From assembly GCA_015680685.1 (NCBI GenBank), contig MNCI01029020.1:332376-375098 (forward strand): a stretch of DNA of 42,723 nt. The letters are read 5' to 3'. The notes beneath the pieces were generated by a model that was not told the DNA's origin, did no database searches, and saw only the letters and a program-made list of their open reading frames with translations. The DNA is from Gnetum montanum. Taxonomy: Eukaryota > Streptophyta > Gnetopsida > Gnetales > Gnetaceae. Below are positions 10,494 to 21,140 of the stretch, piece after piece (position 1 is the first letter of the stretch; each line of letters starts with the position of its first letter). A program made the translations under genes and the position numbers.

Positions 10494-11000
10494 TTAATTC
10501 CCTAAATCATACACTTGATGTTTCCTACTTACCATCATTAGTGACTTAGTTTTTTTATTATTGTCCCATGTAATATTGATGGTAATTGAATTTTGATCAT
10601 CTAAGTCCTTAGTTTCTCTTTTTGTTGGTGTATGATTGTGGTTTATTATTTTCATTTGTAAGTTCACAGTTGGGATCATTTTCTTAGAATGGGAATTAAT
10701 AAGTGATTTAGATGTTTCCATACATGTTTTAGACACTTTTAGGTTCTCAGTTTGCAACCACTGGGTATCTTTTGGTTTAGTGACCACTACTCTCTCTTGT
10801 GCACATACTTGTCTTTCATATTTAGTGTGGGTTGATGTCATGACTATGTTGACATTTTGAAGTGTCGATCCACAACTACATCCTTCTTTATCATTAGTAA
10901 TACATGGAACTGCTTGTCTCTCCACAGTGATAGGTTCATTTGTTATGTTTTGCATTAGAGTGGTAATGGGTGTTGGCTCTTGTGTTAGATTGGGAGACAT
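10494..11000 (-). CDS. Conserved Cys-motif module downstream of gag in element C
   Basis: An uninterrupted 168-codon frame opening MSPNLTQEPTPITT, with PCITNDKEGCSCG near residues 33-45, then CAQERVVVTKPKDTQWL and CMETSKSLI. Element E has a clear homolog (34650-35180) and autonomous element D has the Cys motif between protease and RT (about 5725-5690). I know no function for it. It is probably the C-terminal extension of the Gag polyprotein rather than a separate gene, because homology between C and E continues upstream of the Met. It is the longest intact frame in the element, but the gag upstream is broken. Confidence 0.55.
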   Translation of the reverse strand: MSPNLTQEPTPITTLMQNITNEPITVERQAVPCITNDKEGCSCGSTLQNVNIVMTSTHTKYERQVCAQERVVVTKPKDTQWLQTENLKVSKTCMETSKSLINSHSKKMIPTVNLQMKIINHNHTPTKRETKDLDDQNSITINITWDNNKKTKSLMMVSRKHQVYDLGN

Positions 11001-12700
11001 TATTTTGGTGAGGAAGGATGTTACACTTGGCTAGCCTTGGGCTAGTTTTAATGATCCAATAGGTCTATGAGTTTTATGCCCATGCGTGGAAATCACCCTA
11101 AAGAAAGGACATTTTTGAGACTTTTGTTGAGATCTACTAACATTATCATTTACTTGTATGTTCATAGCACAAGTGACATTCTTCTATTGATGTTGTGGTG
11201 CCAATCCTACTTGTGTTGTTGGTGGTGACATATGGTGGGGGGAAGTATGAGAATATTGAGGATGCCATGGAGGTGAAGAGGTTTGAGATGGTGAAACCAC
11301 AAGTGATGTTGCAGGTCGATGGTATTCAAGAGAGTGGTAGTAGTGATTTGAGGTAGAGAAAGTAGAACCATTTAGAGAAATAGGTTGTTAAACATAGTAG
11401 TCATATAGGTCTAGATGGCACTAAGGGTATTGCTAGTTTGTTGATGGAATCCCCCACAACTATGGGTTTAACCACTATGATTGATAGTATTATTGAGGCT
11501 TATAAGACATCCCACTGAAATAGTATAGTTGGTGGTAGGATTGTGTATAATTACCTTGTGAGTAAGGTAATTTCCTAGGCATTTTCTTTTGTACGAACTA
11601 GGGATTCAAAGCAAAAGCCCAAAACTCTTGTAGATGTAACATTACTAGGCAATAGTCCTTTGGATGGTCATATTGGTAGATATTACATTCATCATCCTCT
11701 TCTGTGGTTGAGTCTATAGCCTCTTCTACTACACCTATTTTTCCTTTTTACTAGTAAGTGTTCCTACGTAATTTTTTGGTCTTTTTCCTCGTCTTGTTTT
11801 GATCACTTGATTTGTTTTGTACCACCTTCTCCTTTATGATTTTCATGTAGGTTGTGAATTTTTTATTCACCAACTCCCACATCTTATCTACCTTGCTTTG
11901 GACTCAACAATAGACCTTTGCATTGGCAAGGTTTATTGTGAAATCACCTCATCAAGAGTTGCCTCTTTTCCTTCATCATAGACATGGATCCCTTTCTTTT
12001 GAAGAGTTGGATCCCAGTTATATTCCTCTACATTCTCTCATTTACATAACCCTCCTTCTTCTTTTTCCACCTATTTGCTTAGCCTTTGTATCTGATGGGC
12101 TTTCAATTTGAATAACTAACCTTGGGCATAAATCCCAAGGGTCTCTTTCATTTGGTTACAAAGCCCATCTACGATGTGGAAAAGCTACTCTTTTTGAGAG
12201 AAATCATGACCTAGACATCTATGTAGTAGTGAATAGTATCTATCCAAGGCCACATTCAAGGATTCATGTTTTTCTTGCCTCCATCCTTGGATTTGTTTTC
12301 TTAGGTTGGACACTTTGGCATAGGTTTGGTATTTCTTATTGAAGAGTTCCAACATTTTTGACCATTGATGGATTGAATTTGGTTCCAACGATCAATATCA
12401 ACTTTTAGCTTCTTCTATTAGTCTTCTAGGAAAGAGCTTAAGATTTTTCCACTCACTCTTGATGTTCTGCAAGGTGCAGGCATCATGGAAGGCTTGTAAG
12501 TGATGTTGTGGATTACAATAATAGCCTCCCACAAATTTAGGGATGTTATTCATGTCAAGTCCTTTGATGCAACTTTCCCTTTGGTGCCCATGGGGCATTC
12601 TAACTGCCTTCATTATCTACATCATAATCTTAGTAGCCAACAAGGGTTCACCATCATCATACATGCTTACACATTTATAGTTATTGTGTATAATATAACT
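11001..12700 (-). pseudogene. gag: Gag of element C
   Basis: The gag core is visible in two frames: GLDMNNIPKFVGGYYCNP, LQAFHDA and LKLFPRRLIEEAKS (12613-12398), then NSIHQWSKMLELFNKKYQTY and LDRYYSLLHRCLGHDFSQKE (12388-12185). This is the Retrotrans_gag fold region seen in A, D and E. The Gln/Tyr/Ser-rich C-terminal part (about 11560-11050) aligns with E. The core begins only about 125 bases from the primer-binding site, so the N-terminal domain of A and D is deleted. Stops are present. Confidence 0.75.
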
Positions 12701-12720
12701 AATCTAGATAGCTAGCACCA

Positions 12721-12739
12721 TCCCCAACAATAGCACCAA
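12721..12739 (-). other. Primer-binding site of element C (degenerate tRNA-Asp-like)
   Basis: TTGGTGCTATTGTTGGGGA on the minus strand, abutting the LTR. Confidence 0.75.
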
Positions 12740-13603
12740 TGATAAGTGGCAGGTACCCCTTATGCCCAACCATATAAATCACAAGTGTTCATGCAGGATT
12801 AAGTTGAATTTTGTGGATGTGACTAGCTATGGCATCTAGATTGTTAAGCATTGATCATAGGACATTGTCTTCCCACTTGGACTAGCATAGCATTTTCATG
12901 TATGATTTCGTCTAAAGTGAGGCATATGATAATTGATGTTTTTAGGCCCATTTTACTCCTAGCAATAAACATAATTGAAAATGAAATTTAATCCTAAATC
13001 TAGGTAATGATGGTAATGTAAATCTACTCTAGCCTAGAGCTATGAGCATCTGGTCCTAGCTTACCATACATGTCTTGGGCTTATGTAATCATTACTAGGT
13101 TACCAAGCATTATGCTACTAGGTGAACCAAGAAATAACACTACTGGGATTACCAAATGATTACACTTAAATGCTCGAAACTAGTTGTACTCATTTAGTTT
13201 TACTAATGAATAGGAAAATAAAATACTTGGAAATGTAAATTATTAAATTATGCTAAGTAAAATAGTAAAACTAAGTAGATGCTACAATGATGAAAAGCAA
13301 TCTTGATCTTTATGTTTGGTCATAAATTATGCCCAAGTACACTTCACTTGAATAAAGATTTCGTACAATTGCTCAACACCACACTGTGGGCATTTACTCT
13401 ATTGTTAAAACTATGAAACAAAACTGCAAGAGTCTACCTAAAGATGGAGTGAAACTTATCGAAATCGTGCATTCAAATGTTGTATTTATAGGTAAACACA
13501 CATGCCATGATATCAAATATCTGATAATGTAGCATGAGATTCGATATTGAGGATCTGATATCATGGCTAAGATATCTTAGTTGTTGAAAAACATGATTCA
13601 TTA
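12740..13603 (-). repeat. 5' LTR of element C
   Basis: 864 bp, aligned to 6736-7603 along its whole length. The plus-strand right end is TTCATTA where the partner has TTCATCA, a single transition in the terminal dinucleotide. TATA CCTATAAATA is at 13492-13483 (minus). The U3 (13500-13580) carries several GATATC-type palindromes. Confidence 0.85.
13483..13492 (-). promoter_or_regulatory. TATA box of the 5' LTR of element C
   Basis: CCTATAAATA on the minus strand; the 3' LTR has CCTATAAAGAG at the matching place (7506-7496). Confidence 0.6.
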
Positions 13604-13608
13604 GTAAG

Positions 13609-15603
13609 GTTTTCTACAGTTACCGTGAGAGTAAGGTAATCATCTTGGCATTTGTTTCTTAACAAATTTTGGGTTAAGCACATATGCCGTGGAATCTTGT
13701 AAGTAAGCCATAATAGGGCAACATCTCTTAGGATGTTCATATTGGCGCACTTTGCATTCATCTTCATCTTTTGAACTAGAGTCTATGAACTCCTCAACTA
13801 CAGCAGCTTTTCCTTTATGTTTGTAGTTCTATCATTTGTTATCTCTTCTTTTCTTCCTTTCTTTATTCTTGTTTAGAACTTGTTTAGTATTTTCCTTTAC
13901 AATCTTAAGTGCAGTAGCAAATGTTTTATCCACTCGATCCCACATTTTCTCTACCTTTGTCACAATGTCATCAACTAATTTTTGGATGGGTAGAGTTTTA
14001 TTTTGGATGCCATCCTCCAAAGTTTGTTCTTATTCTCTATCACACATTCTCACATCCCTTTTTCTTATTACAAGATCTTGATTGTACTCTTCTACTAATT
14101 CTCTTTTCTTTAATTCTCCTTCCTCTTTGGCCACCTGATATAGTAGTCTTTGAATTTGATGGGTTGTCATTTCTAATAATCTACATTGGACATATACTAC
14201 AAGAGTTTCTCTTGTTTTGTTTCATAATTTATCAACAATATGTTGTAGTTGCTCTTTTTGAGGAAATTTATGGCCTGGGCACTTGTGTAGTAATGAATAA
14301 TATCTATCCATTTTCATGTTAAGGGATTCATGTGTTCCTTGTTTCTATCCTTGAATTTGTTTTCTCAAATTGGACACTCTTGAATAAGTTTGATATTTAT
14401 CATTGAATAGTTCTAGCATTCATCTTCAAATCAATTCTAGTTCTAAGTATCTATACTAGCTCTATGCTCCTTTGATAAGTGTTATGAGAAACAACTTCAA
14501 TTTCTGCTAATTATCTTCAATGTTCTGAAGGGCATAGGCATTGTGGAATGCTTGGAGGTGGTGTTATGGATATGCATTGTATCCACCTTTAATCTTGGAA
14601 ATGTTGTTCATATCTAGCTGCTTGATGCGACTATCCCTTACATGCCTGGTAGGGATATACACTGCTTCTCTTATATTAATCATATTACGAGTGGCCAATA
14701 GGGGTTCTTCATGATCTTCGAGTTCATAGAATCTATTATAGTTATGACCCCTTGGCTACTCATACTACTCTCTTTCTTCATGTTTGATCTTGTCTCTTCT
14801 TATTCATAATTATCTTCCTCTTCATTATGATGCCTTCTATGTTATGAATGTCTCTTGTGTTCTCCTCATCTTTTTCTATCATAGTTTCTTGGTCTTTGTT
14901 CCCTCTTGTTGGATTCCATGGATGAACATGAGGAAGAGGAAGCAGTTGAAGAATGATGCTGGCTGGTTCTCCTTCTGTAACTCCATGATTCATTCTCTTA
15001 TGGTTCCCCAAAAGCTTTAGGTCTTAAGCTCTACCTAAGTTTGGAGTCTTCCATATCTCTCCTAGGTGTTTCTGCAAGTGTTGAATGTAATTGTATTTTG
15101 ACAAACTCCTCTTAATAGATGATTGGTATTTGTAAATGAGATTCATGAGTTTGATGGAGTTCTTTCATTATGAATGTATCATCATTTATTTCTTCTAGGA
15201 CAACAATGTAAGGTACTTTCTTTCCTTTGTTACACTCATGTATCATCTCCATGGTAGCATCCCTTCTTACTTGTGCTTTGGTAGGTTGATATCACCTAGT
15301 TATGCATTTAGTGACATGGTATTCTTCTTGTGCATGGCCAAGGTTCAACCTCATCAAGGTTGCTTGCAACATTTCTTGCGTAGAACATTTAGGAGGCAAA
15401 ACAATGTTACCTTGCAAATCTCTCCACCTTAGTTGGTCATCCTAGTGAAAGATAAATGTGAAATCAAAATAGTATGGATTAATGTGAACATATGAAATTC
15501 TAGTTTGCATGGGTACACTAAAATATTCATCACCATATCCTTTGTCATGACCCTTATGAGTTTCTCTAGAAGGTGGTAACTTTTCTTTAAGTGTAGAAGC
15601 CAT
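13609..15603 (-). pseudogene. gag: Gag of element D, N-terminal and central part
   Basis: The chosen ATG (15603-15601) opens MASTLKEKLPPSRETHKG, about 130 bases after the primer-binding site. The motifs DEYFSVPMQTRISYVHINPY and DDQLRWRDLQGNI match elements A and E. A basic, Ser-rich linker lies near 15000-14800, then the gag core with DMNNISKI near 14610 and the remainder to 13609, where element C interrupts it. Stops are frequent. Plus-strand ORFs across 13836-14322 and 14784-15020 are antisense shadows. Confidence 0.75.
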
Positions 15604-15730
15604 ATTATGTTTTTGATGCTCTTAAGTGTGTATATGTGTTAAAAGAATTAATTCAAATGTGAAAGATAAACTTTGTAGTTCTTAATATAATGAATTTTAT
15701 AAAATCAACTACTAAGCAAGCATTGACACA

Positions 15731-15749
15731 TCCTCGACAATGGTGCCAA
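15731..15749 (-). other. Primer-binding site of element D (tRNA-Asp-like)
   Basis: TTGGCACCATTGTCGAGGA on the minus strand, one base different from that of element A, directly after the LTR. Confidence 0.8.
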
Positions 15750-16625
15750 TGATGAGAGGCTGGGTATCCCAACACTCTACCATACAAGTCACAAGTGCAC
15801 ACATGCGACTAGATCATAATTCATGGATGAACATGTAAGTATGCTAGTGGTTGATAGTTGGTTTGTGATCGTTGTCTTCTCACATTGAGTTAGTGATGTG
15901 TGAGTACTATGGTTTAATTTGTAGTGAGATGTATGATATTATGATGTTATAGGCTCAAATTACTCCTAAGTTTATTCATAAGGAAAGATGAGAATAAAAT
16001 CTAAATCTAAATGATAACAGAAATATAAAGTTATTCTATCCTATAGAAATGACCATCTATTCTTGGCTTGCCATACACATCCTAGGCTCATGTAACCATT
16101 ACTGGGATTACCAAGTGAGTTCACTACTAAGCAAATTAAGTAAAACCACTACTCGGTTACCAAAAGATTACACTTAATGCTTGAAAGCAATCATACAAAG
16201 TACTTGAGAAATGGAAAGAACTAATCTAAAGAAAACATATTAAAGAGGTGAAAATTAAACTAAGTAAAGAAAATGATTAAGTAAAAGTAAAGTAATGTTG
16301 CAATGGTGAGAAACAATCTCGATCTTTATTTTTGTTCATGAATTATGCCCAAGTACAATCCACTTGAACAAAGATTCTATCCAACTATTTGACACCACAC
16401 TGTGGGCATTCACCCTATCGCTAAGTCTAAGTTACAAAAACAAACTACAAGAATTTCGCTAAAGGCGGAATAAAAGTTGCTCCGTTGATGCGACCAAGTG
16501 TTGGTATTTATAGGGGTGACCAAGACCCTTTACGTTGCATCAACAATGACATATGCAAAGCTATGATGTCATAAATATGATATAGTAGATGCGATATCAT
16601 GGCCTAGTGTAAAAAGGTTTTATCA
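15750..16625 (-). repeat. 5' LTR of element D
   Basis: Plus-strand ends are TGATGAGAGG and TTTTATCA. It has CCTATAAATACC-type TATA at 16514-16505 (minus), AATAAAGATCGAGATT near 16315-16330, and a U3 with ATGATGTCAT/GATATCAT palindromic motifs at 16540-16600. Length is 876 bp. The primer-binding site directly adjoins at its left end. Confidence 0.8.
16505..16514 (-). promoter_or_regulatory. TATA box of LTR D
   Basis: CCTATAAATA on the minus strand, at the same relative place as in LTRs C and F. Confidence 0.6.
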
Positions 16626-17029
16626 ATGTTGCTTCTTATAGTAAAGGCTAAAGTGTATTAGCCCTATTATAGTGAAAAATAAAAATATTAAGAAAATACA
16701 AGTAATAAGTGCAACAAGTAAAGCCCAAACCTAAAGCTTGTTGCAAGTTAAGCCAACAACATAATCAATAAATGAAATACATTGTCACCTTATTATAGTC
16801 AAGGGTTCTTGTCATGATTAATGGCATATAAGTTAATCCATTACCGACAAGTTGATCATTATCAACATATACTTTCTATTATAGAGGAAACAAGTATACC
16901 ATGGTTATAAAGAACGCAACCACCATGGGGGATGGTTTGTTATATGGGTATTGGAACCCTAACATAATTGTAATATAGGTACACCCCAAGATAGATAATC
17001 CAATTAAAACTTTATAACTCAACATTGCC

Positions 17030-17100
17030 CACCATAATTGAACCCATGACTTTGAGCTTTCAAATCAAGAGTCTTAGTACTAGGCTAATACCTCATTGTT
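17030..17100 (-). repeat. tRNA-derived SINE-like copy 1
   Basis: On the minus strand GAGGTATTAGCCTAGTACTA resembles RNA polymerase III box A (TRGCNNAGY), and CATGGGTTCAATTATG resembles box B (GGTTCRANTCC). A body with GAGTTATAAAG follows. Other copies lie at 30405-30480 and 29830-29895. Confidence 0.5.
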
Positions 17101-17144
17101 TGTTCAATTTATAATATAATATATATTATACAATATAAGGGAGC

Positions 17145-17270
17145 CCCACTTGAAGTGATGGTATGGTGTTTGTTTCTCAAGTTGTAAAACTTGGTTTTGA
17201 GCTTGGGCACAACCACTCAAAAGAGATTAGGCTTTCACTCATCCACTACCCTCACAAGACCTCACCTTGG
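17145..17270 (+). repeat. Possible second tRNA-like SINE
   Basis: AAGTGATGGTATGGTGTTTG followed about 30 bases later by TTGGTTTTGAGCTTGGGCAC has box A/box B-like spacing. Evidence is only the weak internal promoter match. Confidence 0.3.
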
Positions 17271-17275
17271 TAGGA

Positions 17276-18157
17276 TGATAAGTGGTGGAGCATCCAACAC
17301 TCTATCATACAAGTCATGAGTGCTCACAGGTGACCGGATCGTAATCCACGAACGAACAATGTTATTATGCAAAGGGTTGATGGTTATGTTCATGATTGTT
17401 GTCTTCCCACTTTGAGCTAGTAAAGTTCAAGTGTATGGTTTAGATCTTAGTAAGGTGTATGATTAATTGATATTGAAAGGCTCTTAAGTGCTCCTAAAGT
17501 AAACATAATTGAATAAGTTCTAAGTCTAGTTAACTAAGAAAACATAAACCTATCTTAGCCTAATGCAATGAACATCCAATCTTGATCTACCGTACACGCC
17601 TTGGACTTGTGTAGCTATCGCTGGGATTACCAAGTGGAATTACTACTAGGCGAACCAAGCAACGCCACTACTGGGTTATCAAATAGCCACACTTGGTGCT
17701 CGAAACTTGTCGTATCCATTCCTCTTACTAATGATGTATAAAATAAAGTGTTTTGAAAAGTAAAGTGTTAAGCTAAGAAAATAGTAAAGATTATGCTAAG
17801 CAAATAAAACTATGTGGATGCTACAATGATGGAAAGAAATCTCGATCTTTATTTCCCTTCATGAACTACATCCAAGTATAATTCACTCAAATAAAGATGT
17901 CATTCAACTACTAAACATCACACTATGGGCATTCACACTATCACCAAGTCTAAGAAATAAAACTACAAGAGTTTCCTTAAGTATGCTAATGGAAAGTTGC
18001 TGATTGTACGTCCAAATGCTAATATTTATAGGGTTGCACACATCTCAATACATCATATCAACAATGACGTAACATGGGTTACAACATCATATCAACAACA
18101 TTGTTGATATGATATCGTTACTATGATATCGTGACACTAAAAAATTTGACTTTATCA
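17276..18157 (-). repeat. Solo LTR F of the same family
   Basis: 882 bp with ends TGATAAGTGG and TTTATCA on plus, flanked by a perfect 5-bp duplication TAGGA (17271-17275 and 18158-18162). No primer-binding site or interior is present, so it is a product of recombination between two LTRs. TATA CCTATAAATA at 18032-18023 (minus), AATAAAGATCGAGATT near 17855, GATATC-type palindromes at 18050-18135. Confidence 0.85.
18023..18032 (-). promoter_or_regulatory. TATA box of solo LTR F
   Basis: CCTATAAATA on the minus strand, matching LTRs C and D. Confidence 0.55.
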
Positions 18158-18162
18158 TAGGA

Positions 18163-20435
18163 TAAGCATTGAGCCTCTGGGTGATGATCCTTACATATAA
18201 TACAATATAATAGTAAATTATAAAAAAGAGAGGAGTAATCATATTTATAAGTTAAAATTAAATTCTAGGTTTAATCTTCTCTTAATGTAGATAAGATGAC
18301 CTTATGGTAAAAATAGTTTATTTGTTATAACTATTAAGTCAACAAAGGTTTCAATTAAAAGTATAGCAAGTAAAGAAATGGAGCATTTGCAAAGCAAGAT
18401 AAATCATAGTGAAATCCTCTGTTGTGAAGATAAATCAAAGCAAGATATGTGTAAGATTATTGATCTGACTTTACCATTACCTTTAAATTCTAATGAAGGT
18501 AACATAAGTAAAAAAATTATTTGGCCTTTGAAGAACAAATTTTGAGATTTGAAGTTCTAAATGAAGAAAAGGATATCAATGTTGATTTTGCTCCTACAAG
18601 TGATATTTTTGAGCAACATTATGTAGATATTGTGGCACACTATATTTTTCTTTAGATTCTTAGTTATCTAACAAGGTCCGAAACTCTTCTGCAACATTTT
18701 AACTTAATTTTATATATTATCACATGACTAGTTGAGCATAAAATATTCAACTTTTTACTAGTAGAACTTAGCAATAAATCTATAGTGGATTTAGCAATGT
18801 TTACATGCTCTTTTATTCATAAACTCCTGGTTCGTTTAGTGTGCAAATTAACTCATAACTTTGATATTGATGCTTCAAAACACATACTTGTTCCTTATTT
18901 TGTTGAGCTTTTAAAATTTTCTTTATTTTCTAGAAATTCAAAATTTGAGATAGTCAACTTTGTTAAGAAGATTATTAAAGATAAAACTATTTTCAATTCT
19001 TTTGGTACTTATTTACAATATTTTATTAACATAGATCTTTTGAACTAGAAGAAGACACACAAAACGTTATTGTTGCCAATGGTAATCTTTTCCTTTACTT
19101 TGGAAGAAAGTTTGAAAAGGCTCCATGGCCATTTTTGCGTTGTCAAACCATGAAGCATATAACCTTTTCATACCACCAAAAAGAACAAAAAAGAAAAGAA
19201 AAAGGAACACACAGATTTAAAAATAGTTGTACATTTGCAATATATTCTTCAATTTGGTCATTTAAGTTTTGAAAGTTTAAAATTTTTCTTACTAAGCTAA
19301 TTTGAAATTAAATACACAACTACCTATAATGCTTTCTTAACAAACCAAGCTCTCGAATAGTTTAGCAAATTTTTTACAATCTCTTGAAATGATGTTTTAC
19401 AAATGAATACAAAAACAAAACATAAAATGTTCTTGTTAGTTTCTCTCTTGCATTTGCATTTGACTAGGCATTTTCTTTTATTACTTGCATTGTCATTATC
19501 TCTTCCCCTAAATCCATAAGTCCCATTATCATATAAGAGTATTTCTTTAGCATTTTAATTTAAAAATAAAAGTACAACTAAAAAAAAAAGAAAAATAGAA
19601 AAAATGACTAACCTCTTTATGATTTGAGTGGTTTAATTTGAAAATGAAAACATAACTCAGGAAAAAAAAATGAAGAAAATGGCTATGATAACTTTGATTT
19701 GATTGAAAATAGAAAGTAAATTCGCCATATTAATCACGTAGCCGCAAGGCTGTTATTAAAGTTACCACCTTAATAAGTTGCTAATGATCCAGTACCGATT
19801 ATTACCTCACCACTATTGTTCAACCTTCTGTGCTTAAAAAGCCTTCTAATCTGAACTTTAAATAATAGGATGTCATAATTACCATGATAATAAAAAACAA
19901 TGTTATCTTGGCTTATGTAAATCGTTGATAGATAGCCGTGCCACCAAAAATCCAACGCAGTCGCAACCCATAGTGATAAAATTAGAATCCACTGATTTTA
20001 AGGCAAAATATTAAATATGATATTAATTTTTTCCAACATGCAAGTGGGTAATCCGACTAAATGAATAGCTTAGCTGCCTCTACTTTAGGGCGTGGCAGCG
20101 GGGAGGACTGATTTAAAATGGAACTCTTATATGTGTGTGTGTATAGTGGGTTACATCAGTGAAAATCGATTTATGGTGGAACATTCTTGTATAGGAGATC
20201 ACATCCTTATTATACAGCAGCAACGGTTGTGTTCCCAGCCCCAATGTCCAAATCATATTTTGGATAAATGGTGAAAATGGGTTACTGTAATATGAAATCA
20301 TTTGACTGCAAAAATGTACATTAGAAATTCTTCCCAATTCAACCGAAGTATCAATACGATGTTTCGGTTCCAACATTGGTTCAGATATTCAAGAAGTTTC
20401 CCTTCTAGCACCCCAAAGCATCAGTACGATGCTAT
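18163..20435. other. AT-rich intergenic region with one unassigned short frame
   Basis: A plus frame at 18785-19048 (87 codons, Phe/Leu/Lys-rich) and loosely coding-like DNA from 18430 to 19170 might be a decayed transposon gene. I recognise no motif. The rest to 20435 is low-complexity A/T-rich DNA. Confidence 0.3.
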
Positions 20436-20439
20436 GCAC

Positions 20440-20445
20440 TTTATT
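20440..20445 (-). terminator. Candidate polyadenylation signal AATAAA for the VPS38-like gene
   Basis: AATAAA on the minus strand lies about 700 bases past the TAA stop. It is the only clear canonical hexamer I see in the expected direction within 1 kb. The 3' UTR between 20446 and 21140 has no other feature that I can recognise. Confidence 0.3.
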
Positions 20446-21140
20446 CTATGAATCGACATTTACAAGGGTTACAATTTCATACTCCATAAATTACTCATTT
20501 TAAAGTACTATAATGTATTTTCCAGGAGTTATGGGAGGCTTTGAAATACAAATTCTAGAAACTAGACAGGAATATGACATTGCTTCATGAACAGCAAATT
20601 GCAATAAAATTTGATATGCAGCAAAACTGAAACAGAGCACTTTGAAAGACTACACGTACAACTGGTTCCACAAATAGGAAGGAAAAACGTTTCAACCATG
20701 AATTTAATGAAAGCTACTGTTTATACTATATGTAGAGATCAACACATTTCTGCTCTGAAGCCCAATAAATGAGCTATGCAATCCGCATGTTTAGAACTTA
20801 AATTGAAGACACAACATTGGATGTCATGAACAAGATTGAATGCCATGACGACCAGGTACCCAAAAACAGAGCTGTACATAGCACACTCAATGTATTTCAA
20901 GAAATCCTCAAATAAAGCTTGCCCAGCTGCTAGTATGCTTTACAACGGTACCTTCATTAAAACATGGGCACCGTTCCAAGCAGCAGGACAAAGGGGAACA
21001 AATCTTGATCTAATGTTTGAATTCTGAAATTCATGATGAAATCACTATTGCCTTAAAACTGAATTGAGGTCACGTAATATTTGATGGTAAGTTTTCCTCC
21101 ACATTGACTGGAGAAAAAAAGGTTATAAAAGAACTCACTT

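Larger units (their letters stand above)
6736..13603 (-). mobile_element. Element C: complete polymerase-less Ty3/gypsy-derived retrotransposon nested in element D
   Basis: Two LTRs (12740-13603 and 6736-7603) flank a 5.1-kb interior. The 5-bp target duplication GTAAG is at 6731-6735 and 13604-13608. The interior holds the primer-binding site (12721-12739), a gag pseudogene, a conserved Cys-motif module (11000-10494), a T-rich tract and about 2.6 kb of non-coding 3' DNA, then a purine tract at the 3' LTR. No RT, RNase H or integrase is recognisable. Removing the element plus one GTAAG restores the reading of D's gag across the site, which confirms the nesting. Confidence 0.9.
2183..16625 (-). 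mobile_element. Element D: autonomous-type Ty3/gypsy (Tat/Athila-like) retrotransposon, decayed, interrupted by element C
   Basis: From right to left: 5' LTR 15750-16625, primer-binding site 15731-15749, gag 15603-13609, then element C, then the rest of gag, protease, RT, RNase H and integrase (6735 to about 2700), a 65-bp tandem repeat and a T-rich 3' region cut by element A. The 3' LTR is not in the window. Stops and frame changes are frequent in every domain, so it is inactive. Its outer right flank is ATGTT (16626-16630). Confidence 0.85.
16626..17270. other. Host DNA between element D and solo LTR F, with SINE-like sequences
   Basis: AT-rich, no long frame. It holds one minus-strand tRNA-derived SINE-like copy (17030-17100) and one plus-strand tRNA-like stretch (17145-17215). 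Confidence 0.4.

Noticed and set aside
10636-10860. Plus-strand 74-codon frame
   Set aside because: Shadow of the conserved Cys-motif module on the minus strand, which has a homolog in element E.
13836-14322. Overlapping plus-strand frames of 81 and 133 codons
   Set aside because: They are antisense to the gag of element D, whose motifs and LTR context are on the minus strand; the hydrophobic composition comes from the reverse complement of Lys/Glu-rich gag.
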